Positions 15,534 through 24,925 of a stretch of DNA of 64,000 nucleotides are shown here, in pieces. This DNA is from Cloacimonetes bacterium UBA6097 (GTDB taxonomy: Bacteria > Cloacimonadota > Cloacimonadia > Cloacimonadales > Cloacimonadaceae), in NCBI GenBank assembly GCA_002435865.1, contig DIWV01000014.1:1-64000 (forward strand), in the 5' to 3' direction. Made by a program: the position numbers and the translations under genes. Position 1 is the stretch's first letter. Every line of letters begins with the position of its first letter. Under the pieces are notes generated by a model, which was given only the letters and a program-made list of their open reading frames with translations, searched no databases and had not been told where the DNA came from.

Positions 15534-16034
15534 ATGAGTAAAAAGATTCTGATTGATTTAGCCAAGTTTCGTGAAACATCTGTGGACGGTAAATATAATT
15601 ATGGTGAGTGCACCTATGACTATCATCCGAACAACATTGGAATGAAAGATATAGTTGAACAGGCGATGATGAGATTAACCTGTCGCCACTGTGAAGAAGC
15701 ACCCTGCATTAATGTTTGTCCTACAGAAGCATTAGAAAAAGATGATGATAATAACTTACACAGAGCATTAAATCTTTGTATCGGTTGCCAGTCTTGTGTG
15801 GCAGCTTGCCCTTTTGGGACTCTATCCAATAGAATAATAACCAATTTGAAATCAATCTGCGACTTATGTGACTTTGGAGACGATTCACTACCATTAAAGT
15901 GCATGAAAACTGCTCCTGAAGGAGCAATTGTATTCACTGATATGGAGCCAAATGAAGCAGAACATATATATAGATTAAATGATAGAGTGCTGATTAAAGA
16001 ATTCGTGTGGGATGACCTAAAAAAGAATGAATAA
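15534..16034 (+). CDS. HycB-like polyferredoxin electron-transfer subunit
   Basis: The 166-residue protein carries clustered cysteine motifs of the HycB/CooF/dimethylsulfoxide-reductase-beta type: CRHCEEAPCINVCP, CIGCQSCVAACP and CDLC near residue 120. It probably has three [4Fe-4S] clusters, with a fourth motif reduced. It would carry electrons between the diaphorase-like subunits upstream and the hydrogenase core downstream. It starts 10 bases after the previous stop behind TAGGAG. Confidence 0.82.
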   Translation: MSKKILIDLAKFRETSVDGKYNYGECTYDYHPNNIGMKDIVEQAMMRLTCRHCEEAPCINVCPTEALEKDDDNNLHRALNLCIGCQSCVAACPFGTLSNRIITNLKSICDLCDFGDDSLPLKCMKTAPEGAIVFTDMEPNEAEHIYRLNDRVLIKEFVWDDLKKNE

Positions 16035-16062
16035 CATATAGTAATTTGGAGTACGTAAGCTT

Positions 16063-16992
16063 ATGGGTATCGAAATATTTTATTTTCTGATCTTTCCTGG
16101 ATTGCTTTTTTCAGGAATAATTGGCGGTCTGATAAGTTGGGCAGACAGAAAGATTACTGCCAGAGTACAATTCAGGAAAGGACCACCAATCTTGCAGCCA
16201 TTATATGATTTTGTTAAATTATTGGCTAAAGAGACAATAATCCCTCTGCGCGGTTCTGTGACAACTTTTATCCTGGCACCGGTATTTGCCCTTTTTGGAG
16301 CAGTTATTTCAGCAGTGTTTATTCTACTGCCGGTGTTAGGTATTGAAACAGGTTTTGCCGGAGATATTATAGTTATTATCTACCTTTTGAATATTCCCTC
16401 GTTTACATATATTATTGGAGCTTTGGCATCCGGAAATCCTCTTGCTGCTGTAGGTGCTTCCAGGGAAATGAAGTTGATTCTTAGCTATGAGATGCCTTTT
16501 TTGTTGGTTCTAATCTCAATTATAATCAAATCAGGCATGACTATAAGGCTTTCTGAAATCGTTGCTTACCAGGCAGCAAATGGTGCCTTTATCGGCAGTT
16601 TATCCGGTATAATCGGGTTTATTGCAATAATGATGTGTATTCAGGCAAAAATGGGATTGGTTCCGTTTGATATGGCAGAAGGAGAAGGGGAAATCTGCGA
16701 TGGTATAATCATTGAATTTTCCGGCTCTATCCTGGCATTTTTCAAACTGACAAAATATATCATGTTCTTCGCACTTCCGGCTCTTGTTGCTGGTCTGTTC
16801 TTTGGCGGTCTTTCCTTAAGCGGAATTAACATACTGTGGTCTGTATTAAAGGTCCTGGCTGTCGTTTTGTTAATCACTTTGGTCCGCAACACTAATCCGC
16901 GTGTCCGCATAGAACAGGCAATGAAGTTTTTCTGGATTTGGATGAATCTGTTTGCTGTGATAAGTATTGTTTTAGCATTAATGGGATTATAG
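16063..16992 (+). CDS. Membrane-bound hydrogenase NuoH-like subunit (MbhM/EchB type)
   Basis: The 309-residue protein has about eight membrane helices and the conserved NuoH/HyfC features: SWADRKITARVQFRKGPP after the first helix, the SREMKLILSYEMP loop and the VPFDMAEGEGEICDG acidic segment. In group 4 hydrogenases this subunit anchors the hydrogenase core to the membrane and starts the ion path. Its neighbours are the HycB-like gene and the small subunit. Confidence 0.88.
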   Translation: MGIEIFYFLIFPGLLFSGIIGGLISWADRKITARVQFRKGPPILQPLYDFVKLLAKETIIPLRGSVTTFILAPVFALFGAVISAVFILLPVLGIETGFAGDIIVIIYLLNIPSFTYIIGALASGNPLAAVGASREMKLILSYEMPFLLVLISIIIKSGMTIRLSEIVAYQAANGAFIGSLSGIIGFIAIMMCIQAKMGLVPFDMAEGEGEICDGIIIEFSGSILAFFKLTKYIMFFALPALVAGLFFGGLSLSGINILWSVLKVLAVVLLITLVRNTNPRVRIEQAMKFFWIWMNLFAVISIVLALMGL

Positions 16993-17002
16993 GAGATATA
17001 AA

Positions 17003-17443
17003 GTGGGTATCAAAGATTTAAGTTTTAAAAAATCTCTATGGGTCTTCCATTTAAGTGCCGGTTCTTGCAATAACTGCGACATAGAAATCCTGGATTTACT
17101 GACACCTCGTTACGATGTGGAAAGATTCGGGATGAAACTGGTCGGCAGTATCAGGCATGCAGATGTTTTGTTGGTTACCGGTATTATCACGAAAAAAACG
17201 AAAGCAAGGGTTCTTGAAGTATATGAACAGGCTCCCAAACCGATAATTGTGATAGCCATTGGAGCTTGCCCCTGTACAGGTGGTATATTTGCTTCGGGAT
17301 ACAATTTTGCGGGTCCATTGGATAAAGTAATTCCTGTTGATGCCTACATTCCGGGCTGTCCTCCCAAACCAGAGGCAATGCTGGCCGGTGTCATGAAATT
17401 ACTGGCACCTCCACCTCCTGAACAAGCTAATGCAAATAAATAA
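17003..17443 (+). CDS. Group 4 [NiFe] hydrogenase small subunit, NuoB-like (MbhJ/EchC type)
   Basis: The 146-residue protein has the cysteines of the proximal [4Fe-4S] cluster: GSCNNCDIE (about 22-30), GACPCTGG (about 91-98) and PGCPPKPEA (about 122-130). This is the short NuoB-like small subunit of group 4 enzymes, without the extended tail of uptake hydrogenases. The start is GTG at 17003 behind GGAGATATAAA. It sits between the NuoH-like and NuoC-like genes, as in Mbh/Ech operons. Confidence 0.9.
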   Translation: MGIKDLSFKKSLWVFHLSAGSCNNCDIEILDLLTPRYDVERFGMKLVGSIRHADVLLVTGIITKKTKARVLEVYEQAPKPIIVIAIGACPCTGGIFASGYNFAGPLDKVIPVDAYIPGCPPKPEAMLAGVMKLLAPPPPEQANANK

Positions 17444-17458
17444 TTGAAGGATTAATGT

Positions 17459-17905
17459 ATGAATATTGAGCAATACATAATCGATATAAAAGATAAGTTT
17501 CCAGACATAACAAACGTAGAAGTTATCAATACAAAACGGTTGATGGTTTATATACCTCAGAGTCTTCTGCCCAAAATTACTGATTATTGGTTTAATGAAC
17601 TTCAGTACCGTTATGTTATAGTTACTGCGATGGATTCCAAAGATGGTTATGAATTAATCTATCACTATTCAGATGACAGCTCCGGCTGGATAATGAGTCT
17701 GAATGTTTTGCTGCCCCATGATACACCTGAAGTTGAATCAATGACATCAATAGTTTATGGGATTGAATGGATTGAGAGAGAAATAATGGATATACTGGGG
17801 ATTAAATTTCTTAATCATCCCAAACCTGAACGATTCCTTCTGCCTGAATCCTGGCCAGAGGGAGATTACCCTTACAGAAGAAAAATTAGGAAGGAGGATA
17901 GATAA
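17459..17905 (+). CDS. Hydrogenase NuoC-like subunit (MbhK/EchD type)
   Basis: The 148-residue protein matches the 30-kDa NuoC family. It has an N-terminal alpha/beta region, a central YELIYHYS, and the family signature YGIEWIEREIMDILGIKFLNHP with a final WPEGDYPYRR. It packs against the large subunit in the hydrogenase core. Its stop directly abuts the start of the large-subunit gene. Confidence 0.88.
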   Translation: MNIEQYIIDIKDKFPDITNVEVINTKRLMVYIPQSLLPKITDYWFNELQYRYVIVTAMDSKDGYELIYHYSDDSSGWIMSLNVLLPHDTPEVESMTSIVYGIEWIEREIMDILGIKFLNHPKPERFLLPESWPEGDYPYRRKIRKEDR

Positions 17906-19099
17906 ATGGGTAAAAAAACTATAGTCCCGATTGGACCTTATCATCCTCTGCTGGAAGAACCTGAGTTTTTTAAACTCTATTGTGACGGTGAAACTGTAGT
18001 AGACATGGAGTGGGAAACCGGCTACAACCATCGCGGAATCGAAAAGATTTGCGAATCAAAAACATTTGAACAGGTATTTTTTGTTGTTGAGAGAATTTGC
18101 GGGATTTGTTCCACTTCTCACCCTTTTGCTTATGCAAACGCTGTTGAAAGTATCGGAGGAGTTCAAATTCCTGTAAGAGCTAAGTTAATCCGTTCAATCG
18201 TGGGCGAATTAGAGCGGATACACAGCCATTTGTTATGGGTGGGGCTTGCAGGTCATTTTTTAGGTTATAATACTGTGTTTATGTGGGCATGGAAGTACCG
18301 CGAACCTGTTCTGGATATGTTTGAAATCATCACAGGTAATAGAAACAATTACGCCATGTTTACTATAGGCGGAGTAAGAAGAGATATTGATGAAACAAAG
18401 GCAACGGAGCTGCTAAAGGTATTAGATGACGTAAAAAAGAAAACAGACCTGTTGGTCGGAGCAGTGATGGATGACCCTGTTATTCATGCAAGGTTAAAAG
18501 GAGTGGGAACTCTTACCGCAAAAGATATTCACGATTTCGGCGCAGTAGGTCCGACTGCACGTGCTTCCGGAGTTGACATTGATGTACGCCGGGATGATCC
18601 GTATGCTGCTTATGATATGGTAAACTGGAAGGTCATTACCACCCCTGAGGGTGATGTATTCGCCAAGGCTAAAGTACGTCTGCTGGAAATGTATGAATCT
18701 ATATCTATCATTAAGCAGTGTTTGACCCTTTTACAAAAAGAAACACCAGGTGATATCAAAGCCAAAGTCAAAGAAATACCGGAAGGTATTGGAATTGGAC
18801 ATGCTGAAGCACCAAGAGGAGAAGTCTTTCATTTCGTAAAATCTGATGGTGGCAATAGCCCTGTTCGACACAAGATTCGAGCCCCCAGCTACAATTGTAT
18901 AACTACCTTCAGAAGGTCTTGTATCGGTGGAACCATATCAGATGCAGCAATTGCAACTGCGGCCGTTGATCCATGCTATTGCTGTACTGAGCGCATGGTA
19001 CAGGTTTATGATTATCACTCTGGAAAACATATGATGAATGCAGCAGAATTAATCAAGTTCTCGCAGCAAAAGACTGAAGAGTTAAGAAAAAAGCTTTAA
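17906..19099 (+). CDS. Group 4 [NiFe] hydrogenase large subunit, NuoD-like (MbhL/EchE type)
   Basis: The 397-residue protein is a catalytic [NiFe] large subunit and not a complex I NuoD, because both metal-binding pairs are present: RICGICS near residue 66 and DPCYCCTER near 355-363. The fold is NuoD-like (GPYHPLLEEP, HRGIEKI, HSHLLWVG). After CTER a tail of 34 residues starts with Met, closely like HycE, where the protease cuts after Arg in the matching place, so maturation by cleavage is expected. A suitable protease gene lies at 25617. It is the proton-reducing or H2-oxidising site of the complex. Confidence 0.93.
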   Translation: MGKKTIVPIGPYHPLLEEPEFFKLYCDGETVVDMEWETGYNHRGIEKICESKTFEQVFFVVERICGICSTSHPFAYANAVESIGGVQIPVRAKLIRSIVGELERIHSHLLWVGLAGHFLGYNTVFMWAWKYREPVLDMFEIITGNRNNYAMFTIGGVRRDIDETKATELLKVLDDVKKKTDLLVGAVMDDPVIHARLKGVGTLTAKDIHDFGAVGPTARASGVDIDVRRDDPYAAYDMVNWKVITTPEGDVFAKAKVRLLEMYESISIIKQCLTLLQKETPGDIKAKVKEIPEGIGIGHAEAPRGEVFHFVKSDGGNSPVRHKIRAPSYNCITTFRRSCIGGTISDAAIATAAVDPCYCCTERMVQVYDYHSGKHMMNAAELIKFSQQKTEELRKKL

Positions 19100-19112
19100 C
19101 AAAGGGATAGTT

Positions 19113-20987
19113 ATGACAGACTTTCAATTGTTAATTATGATGCCGATGTTGGTTGGTGTTGTTATTTTTGTTATTCCCGATTCGATGAAGATTATCAAAG
19201 GACTGATAGCATTGATTGTAACAGCGGTTACACTCTATCTGTCTATTATTGTTTTCAGGCTTCCAAGCGGGGCAGAAGCTGGTCTATACAGTTTGCAAAG
19301 CATATTTTTGCCTGTAATAGATAAATTCATGATGTTAAAAGTTGATGGCTTGAGCAGGCTTATTGTTTTATTCATCGGTCTATTTGGATTTCTTTATGCT
19401 ATTTATTCCATATCATATCTTGACAGAAGCCAAACATCGAAAGGTTCTGTGAAAGCAAAAATTCCTCCCTATTATTACTCATATTATCTTATAACATTAG
19501 GAGCTTCATTCGGAGTAGCCCTGGCAGACAATCTGCTGCTTTTCGTTGCTTTATGGGGATTACTAGGTCTAACGCTGTACAAATTAATCAAAGGTCACGA
19601 TGATGAAAGTTCTGCCACAGGAAAGAAAACACTTATCCTGATAGGTGCTTCTGATTCAATATTAATAATGGGAATCGGCCTAATTTACATCAGTGCAAGA
19701 ACTTTCAATATGTCAGAGATAAGTCTTTTTACTAACACAAAAATCGCCAATATTGCTTTTCTTTCACTTCTTATTGCGAGTTTCACCAAAGCGGGAGCAT
19801 TTCCTTTTCACACTTGGATTCCTGACTATGCCAAGGATGCTCCGGCTTCAACCTCTGCTTTTTTACCGGCTTCACTAGATAAGCTTCTTGGGATATACTT
19901 TCTTGCGCGTATATGTACCGGACTTTTTCATTTAACGCAATGGGCAACTCTTTTACTCCTTATTATCGGCTCAGTAACAATTATAGCAGCGGTAATGATG
20001 GCTCTTATTCAGCACAATTATAAAAAACTTCTTGGCTATCATTCGATTTCTCAGGTAGGCTATATGATTACCGGATTAGCTTTGGGAACCCCTTTGGGTA
20101 TTGCAGCAGGCTTGTTTCACTTGGTGAATAATGCCATTTACAAAGGAGGATTGTTCCTGACCTCAGGAAGTGTTGAAAAAAGAACCGGAAAGGAGGAGCT
20201 TGGCGAATTGGGCGGCTTGAGCAAATTCATGCCTTTAACCTTTATTGCAGCTCTGGTTTTTGCCCTTTCAATTTCCGGCATTCCACCTTTTAACGGATTT
20301 TACTCCAAATGGATGATATACACTGGAATAATTCAATTCGGAACAGGAACTGGCATCGCCAATAAACTCTGGATGGTCTGGTTGACATTAGCACTTATAG
20401 GCTCAGCCTTAACATTAGCCAGCTTTGTAAAACTTATTTCAGGTATTTATTTAGGAAGAAGAAACGAGCAATTAGGCGAAGTTAAAGAAGTCAGCTTTCT
20501 GATGTGGTTTCCGCAATCTGTTTTAGCAGTTTTATGCGTGTTGTTTGGCATTTTTGCATACAATTGGGTAATCCCAGGTCTTATTGGTTTTACACATGTA
20601 GGTAATGCCAACACATTTCCCGGTTTATGGCCGGCACAAGCAGTTTCAATATTGATACTGGTTTCAATTATTGTAGGATTTATTATTTATTGGGTTGGGA
20701 CTTTGAAAACCAGAAGAGTATCAGATAGTTTTATTGGAGGAGAGAAGCTTCAGGAAGAATTAAGCTATTCATCTCTGGAATTTTACAAAACAATAGGTAC
20801 ATTCAAACTATTTGGTTTCTTTTATGAAAAAGCCAAAAGAAAGTGGTTTGATATATATCATCTGGGCAAAGAATTTGTTCTTGGGCTAAATTCAATGCTC
20901 AGCTGGTGTCATACTGGGATTCTTTCCACTTACCTGATGTGGATGATATTGGGTATTGCAGCTATGTTGGTAATCTTAATTGTGTAA
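19113..20987 (+). CDS. NuoL/HyfB-like ion-pumping membrane subunit
   Basis: The 624-residue protein has about 14-16 helices and the proton-conducting transporter fold (FHTWIPDYAKDAPASTSAF, KKLLGYHSISQVGYM, HLVNNAIYKGGLFL, ISGIPPFNGFYSKW). The segment after the broken helix reads PASLDKLLGIYFL, where many relatives have HAATMV or SGVLIK, so it belongs to a hydrogenase-specific branch. It ends with an extended C-terminal part of about 90 residues carrying a further helix. It would add one ion channel to the complex next to the MrpD-like subunit at 22338. Confidence 0.85.
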   Translation: MTDFQLLIMMPMLVGVVIFVIPDSMKIIKGLIALIVTAVTLYLSIIVFRLPSGAEAGLYSLQSIFLPVIDKFMMLKVDGLSRLIVLFIGLFGFLYAIYSISYLDRSQTSKGSVKAKIPPYYYSYYLITLGASFGVALADNLLLFVALWGLLGLTLYKLIKGHDDESSATGKKTLILIGASDSILIMGIGLIYISARTFNMSEISLFTNTKIANIAFLSLLIASFTKAGAFPFHTWIPDYAKDAPASTSAFLPASLDKLLGIYFLARICTGLFHLTQWATLLLLIIGSVTIIAAVMMALIQHNYKKLLGYHSISQVGYMITGLALGTPLGIAAGLFHLVNNAIYKGGLFLTSGSVEKRTGKEELGELGGLSKFMPLTFIAALVFALSISGIPPFNGFYSKWMIYTGIIQFGTGTGIANKLWMVWLTLALIGSALTLASFVKLISGIYLGRRNEQLGEVKEVSFLMWFPQSVLAVLCVLFGIFAYNWVIPGLIGFTHVGNANTFPGLWPAQAVSILILVSIIVGFIIYWVGTLKTRRVSDSFIGGEKLQEELSYSSLEFYKTIGTFKLFGFFYEKAKRKWFDIYHLGKEFVLGLNSMLSWCHTGILSTYLMWMILGIAAMLVILIV

Positions 20988-20997
20988 GGATATAAGT

Positions 20998-21531
20998 ATG
21001 GAAATATATTTGGTAATAATGCTGGTTTTAATGATATTAGGCTCAATTAATTCGCTGCATGCCAAAGACTTAATGTCTGCAGTAATATCATTGGGTATTG
21101 TCGGATTTGGACTGGTTATATCTTTTTTGCTCTTATATGCACCAGACCTGGCGATTGTTCAGGTTGTGATTGAGATAATAACCCTAACAACGACTATTGC
21201 TGTTATTGTTAGTGCAACCTATGAATTAGAGAAGAAGAAAATAGGTTACAGTTCCGGTTTTTATGCAGGGACAATTTTAATTTTTACAGTAATTATCTTA
21301 ATGGTTGTTTCAAGATTTACAAACATATTAAGCTATTTTGGTCAACATGTTATGAGAATGGCTGATATTTATATTAAATCAGCCCCTGAGTCCGGAAGTG
21401 CAAACCTGGTTACAGGCATAGTGCTGCATTTCAGAGCTTACGATACTTTAGGGGAAGCTACAGTTCTGGTTACTGCTGTGATTGGCGTTCTCACTATTTT
21501 AAGGCATTCCGGGAAAAAGAAGGATAACTGA
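20998..21531 (+). CDS. MbhD-MbhE fusion (MrpA C-terminal-like)
   Basis: The 177-residue membrane protein joins two units that are separate genes (mbhD, mbhE) in Pyrococcus-type hydrogenases: the DUF4040 part with APDLAIVQVVIEIIT (about 48-62) and the MbhE part with VLHFRAYDTLGEATVL (about 148-163). Both correspond to the C-terminal end of MrpA. ATG 20998 is chosen because it follows TAAGGATATAAGT; an in-frame start at 20980 would overlap the previous gene. It forms part of the sodium/proton antiporter arm. Confidence 0.82.
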   Translation: MEIYLVIMLVLMILGSINSLHAKDLMSAVISLGIVGFGLVISFLLLYAPDLAIVQVVIEIITLTTTIAVIVSATYELEKKKIGYSSGFYAGTILIFTVIILMVVSRFTNILSYFGQHVMRMADIYIKSAPESGSANLVTGIVLHFRAYDTLGEATVLVTAVIGVLTILRHSGKKKDN

Positions 21532-21549
21532 TATGAAAGGAAGTTTACT

Positions 21550-21999
21550 ATGATAAGTCCACATGGTATGACAATAATTGTTAAAAAGATATGCCAGTTC
21601 ATTGCCCCTACAATATTTCTTTTTGGCATCTACATTTCTGTCTATGGTCATCTCTCTCCAGGTGGTGGCTTTGCGGGAGGTGTCATTATGGCAAGCGCTT
21701 TTATCCTTCAAATTCTGTCTGATGGTAGTCTGCTTGAGAAGTTAAAAAGCGAAAGATGGCGTCTGGAGTTATCAGAAAGTCTCTCAATCTTCAGCTTCCT
21801 TATTTTAGCTGTGCTGGGTTTATTATTGGCTGGTACAGCAGTGTTTTTTGGTAATTTTCTTCCCCCGGGCAAGCTGGGACAACTGATTAGCGGAGGATTT
21901 ATCCCCATAGGAAATCTAATCATCGGAATTGAAGTATGTGCCTCTATGACATTAATCTTTGTGGCATTAATTATTTTCAAAGACGAGGAGTCAGAATGA
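21550..21999 (+). CDS. MrpB/MbhF-like antiporter subunit
   Basis: The 149-residue protein has four predicted helices and the MnhB signature YGHLSPGGGFAGGVIMAS (about 33-50), plus GGFIPIGNLIIGIEV near the end. In Mrp antiporters and Mbh hydrogenases this is a core membrane subunit. Its stop overlaps the next gene start by four bases. Confidence 0.88.
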   Translation: MISPHGMTIIVKKICQFIAPTIFLFGIYISVYGHLSPGGGFAGGVIMASAFILQILSDGSLLEKLKSERWRLELSESLSIFSFLILAVLGLLLAGTAVFFGNFLPPGKLGQLISGGFIPIGNLIIGIEVCASMTLIFVALIIFKDEESE

Positions 22000-22334
22000 T
22001 TCTGTTTGTATTATGTTTCGTCCTTTTTATGATTGGGTTATATGGTGTGATTTTGCAGAGGAATCTGATTAAAATTATTATCGGACTTGCAATTATGGAA
22101 TATAGTGTCTATTTATTTTTAATTTTAATAGGTTATGTTAAGGGAGGCACAGTTCCCATAATTTCGGATTTTTTTGAAAACGGTCCGTTTGTTGACCCCT
22201 TACCTCAAGCATTGGTTTTAACGGCAATAGTTATCGGATTGGCAACAAAAGCACTTTTGCTGTCTGTTGCAATCCGGCTGTATAAGCATTATGGGACGTT
22301 TGATATCAGAAAAATGAATAATCTCAAGGGATAA
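21996..22334 (+). CDS. MrpC/NuoK/MbhG-like antiporter subunit
   Basis: The 112-residue protein has three helices in the NuoK pattern, with conserved charged or polar positions in GLYGVILQRNLIKIIIGLAI and DPLPQALVLTAIVIG. ATG 21996 follows GACGAGGAG and overlaps the MrpB-like stop as ATGA, which decides it over an upstream in-frame start at 21936. Confidence 0.88.
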   Translation: MILFVLCFVLFMIGLYGVILQRNLIKIIIGLAIMEYSVYLFLILIGYVKGGTVPIISDFFENGPFVDPLPQALVLTAIVIGLATKALLLSVAIRLYKHYGTFDIRKMNNLKG

Positions 22335-22337
22335 GAT

Positions 22338-23864
22338 ATGGGTTCATTACTTCCACTCTATATCATAATTCCTCTCGGAACAGCTTTCTTAACGCTGATT
22401 TTCGGGAGGTGGCTGCACAATCTTGGTAAATATTTGATAATACCGGCAATGCTTTTTCTCACAGGATTAACTATTTATTTTGTCTCACAAATACCACAAA
22501 CAGTGGTTTATCGTGTGGGAGGTTTTGCTGATGTGCTCAATATACCAGTAGCAATATTCCTGGTTGCGGATGGATTGACCAATATTTTGCTTCTGATTAT
22601 ATCTATTGTGGGTCTTTTGGTTGCACTGTATTCTCTGAGCTACACGAAACAGTATACCGGGGAAACAAAGTTTTATGCACTCTTCTGCCTGATGTTGGCA
22701 GGTATGTATGGTGTTGTTATTGCCGGAGATATTTTTAATCTGTTTGTCTTTCTTGAAATTGCATCCATAGCTTCATACACTTTAGTAGCTTTTGGTATTG
22801 AGAAGCAGCAGTTGGAAGCTACTTTTAAATACCAGGTTTTGGGCGGTGTATCTTCCCTGATAATTTTGAGTGCTATTGGATTTATTTATTGGACAACAGG
22901 CACATTAAACTTGGCTGACATAGCCAGGCAACTCCCCCAGGTTAAGTCTTTCCAGCTTTTTGTCTCTGTTTTATTAATTGGGGGATTTGGATTAAAAGCC
23001 GCCCTGGTTCCATTCCATTCCTGGCTGCCTGACGCTCACTCTTCTGCTCCTTCACCGATTTCGGCGATGTTATCAGGAGTTTTGATAAAAGCAGTTGGAG
23101 CTTACGTTATAATCAGACTGTTTTTTAATATTTTCCAGATAAACTACCAGATTGCAATGACAATCACTGTCTTGGGAACTCTCTCAATGATTGTTGGTGT
23201 CTTTCTGGCAATTGGACAATGGGATTTTAAACGTTTATTAGCTTATCACAGCATCAGTCAAATGGGTTATGTAGTTTTGGGCATCGGTATCGGTCTGCTT
23301 GTGTTGGCTACAGGCGGACAAGAGAAGGTAGCAATACTGGCCATAACCGGTGGACTATTTCACATGCTAAATCACTCAATATTTAAAGCTTTACTGTTTT
23401 TGAATGCCGGCTCTGTTGAATATAGAACAGGTACCCGCGATTTAAAAAGACTTGGGGGCCTGGCAGAAAAAATGCCTATTACCTCCGGAAGCTCTTTTGT
23501 CGCCTCAATGGCTATTTCAGGAATACCACCATTTAATGGTTTCTTCAGCAAAGTTGTCATTATCTTTGCTGCTATTCAGGCGGGATATTACTGGTTAGCA
23601 TTTTTTGCAGTTGTAGTCAGTATTGTTACACTGGCATCTTTTACAAAAGTTCAGAAATACGCTTTCTATGGCGAGTTACCGGCAAAGTATGAGAATGTTA
23701 AAGAATCGCCTTTTGGAATGTCTTTATCTATGACGATTTTAGCTATATTATGTTTGATAATGAGTTTGCTGATTATTCCCGGGGTGCGGGAAATCTTTTT
23801 AAAACCGGCAGTTGATGTTTTGATGGATGCTTCTAAATATTCTGTAAAAGTGATAGGGTTATAA
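22338..23864 (+). CDS. MrpD/NuoN/MbhH-like antiporter subunit
   Basis: The 508-residue protein has about 14 helices and the conserved features of ion-pumping subunits: FLEIASIASYTLVAFG, VPFHSWLPDAHSSAPSPIS, SGVLIKAVGAY and RLLAYHSISQMGYV. The Glu and Lys of the channel are present in these motifs. It is a second ion channel besides the NuoL-like subunit at 19113. Confidence 0.9.
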   Translation: MGSLLPLYIIIPLGTAFLTLIFGRWLHNLGKYLIIPAMLFLTGLTIYFVSQIPQTVVYRVGGFADVLNIPVAIFLVADGLTNILLLIISIVGLLVALYSLSYTKQYTGETKFYALFCLMLAGMYGVVIAGDIFNLFVFLEIASIASYTLVAFGIEKQQLEATFKYQVLGGVSSLIILSAIGFIYWTTGTLNLADIARQLPQVKSFQLFVSVLLIGGFGLKAALVPFHSWLPDAHSSAPSPISAMLSGVLIKAVGAYVIIRLFFNIFQINYQIAMTITVLGTLSMIVGVFLAIGQWDFKRLLAYHSISQMGYVVLGIGIGLLVLATGGQEKVAILAITGGLFHMLNHSIFKALLFLNAGSVEYRTGTRDLKRLGGLAEKMPITSGSSFVASMAISGIPPFNGFFSKVVIIFAAIQAGYYWLAFFAVVVSIVTLASFTKVQKYAFYGELPAKYENVKESPFGMSLSMTILAILCLIMSLLIIPGVREIFLKPAVDVLMDASKYSVKVIGL

Positions 23865-23866
23865 GT

Positions 23867-24352
23867 ATGAAACACATCACGCTATTTATTAGTTTGTTTT
23901 TCTTGTGGATGTTGCTCACTTTCAGTTTGAATGCGTATAACATTATAGTGGGACTTTTTACTGCGTTAATCGTCACTCTTTTGTTTGGGCACAGGTTTTT
24001 GCAAGACTGGAAAAAGTTTTACAATCCATTGCGCTATATTTGGGGATTGATTTACGTTGTTGTTTTAATCTGGGATTGCATCAAAGCAAACTTTGATGTA
24101 GCCTATCGGGTTCTAAGCCCTAAAATGCCTATAAAACCCGGCATTGTCAAGGTAAAAAGCAGTCTTAAAACTGACATTGCCAAAGTATTTCTGGCAAATT
24201 CAATTACCATGACCCCTGGTACTATTACTGTTGATATAATAGATGATTATTTCTATGTTCACTGGATTTATGTAAGCAGCAATGATCCTGCAGTCTATAC
24301 TGAAAAAATCATCGGGCGTTTTGAAAAACTATTAAAGAAGGTATTCGAATGA
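23867..24352 (+). CDS. MrpE/MbhA-like antiporter subunit
   Basis: The 161-residue protein has two or three N-terminal helices and the MnhE soluble end with VFLANSITMTPGTITVDI (about 105-122) and FYVHWIYV. It overlaps the MrpF-like gene by four bases. In Mbh-type hydrogenases the MrpE-G subunits usually open the operon; here they come near the end. Confidence 0.88.
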   Translation: MKHITLFISLFFLWMLLTFSLNAYNIIVGLFTALIVTLLFGHRFLQDWKKFYNPLRYIWGLIYVVVLIWDCIKANFDVAYRVLSPKMPIKPGIVKVKSSLKTDIAKVFLANSITMTPGTITVDIIDDYFYVHWIYVSSNDPAVYTEKIIGRFEKLLKKVFE

Positions 24353-24609
24353 TGATTGATATATTATTATACATTCTTATGGGTTTGAGTTTCCTAAGTT
24401 TCATACGTGTTTTGTACGGACCATCAATGGCTGACAGGATGGTTGGCATTGATATTTTTGGGATTTTGGTAGTTGGAGTATGCGCACTTCTTGTAGTAAA
24501 AACCGGTAGAACTTTTTTAATTGATGTTGCTATTGCCTGGATAGTTCTTGGTTTTATAGCCACTATTACGTTAGCAAAATATTTAGCAAGGAAGAAGTTA
24601 GATGAATAG
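24349..24609 (+). CDS. MrpF/MbhB-like antiporter subunit
   Basis: The 86-residue protein has three helices and the MnhF pattern RVLYGPSMADRMVGIDIFG (about 20-38). It is placed between MrpE- and MrpG-like genes with overlaps on both sides, as in Mrp operons. Confidence 0.88.
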   Translation: MMIDILLYILMGLSFLSFIRVLYGPSMADRMVGIDIFGILVVGVCALLVVKTGRTFLIDVAIAWIVLGFIATITLAKYLARKKLDE

Positions 24610-24925
24610 CATAAGCATTTTTCTCTTAATTGTAGGCATTGTTTTTGATTTATTCGGATGCATTGGTTTACTAAGACTTCCTGATGTATATAATCGTCTT
24701 CAGTCTGCAACCAAATGCGTGACTTTGGGTACTTGCAGTATTTTGCTGGCACTGTTTCTGCATTATGGATTTACCAGTGTTGGGATTAAAGCGCTTATTG
24801 CTATTCCATTTTTGTTTTTTGCATCTACAGTCGGAGCTCACGCGCTTATCAGGGGTTCTTATAAGTTTGGAATTAAGCTTACAGACAAAACAGTTATAGA
24901 CGATTATAAGGAAGTTAGTAAATGA
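24602..24925 (+). CDS. MrpG/MbhC-like antiporter subunit
   Basis: The 107-residue protein has three helices and the MnhG signature GLLRLPDVYNRLQSATKC (about 22-39). It overlaps the previous gene by 8 bases and the NuoI-like gene by 4. Confidence 0.88.
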   Translation: MNSISIFLLIVGIVFDLFGCIGLLRLPDVYNRLQSATKCVTLGTCSILLALFLHYGFTSVGIKALIAIPFLFFASTVGAHALIRGSYKFGIKLTDKTVIDDYKEVSK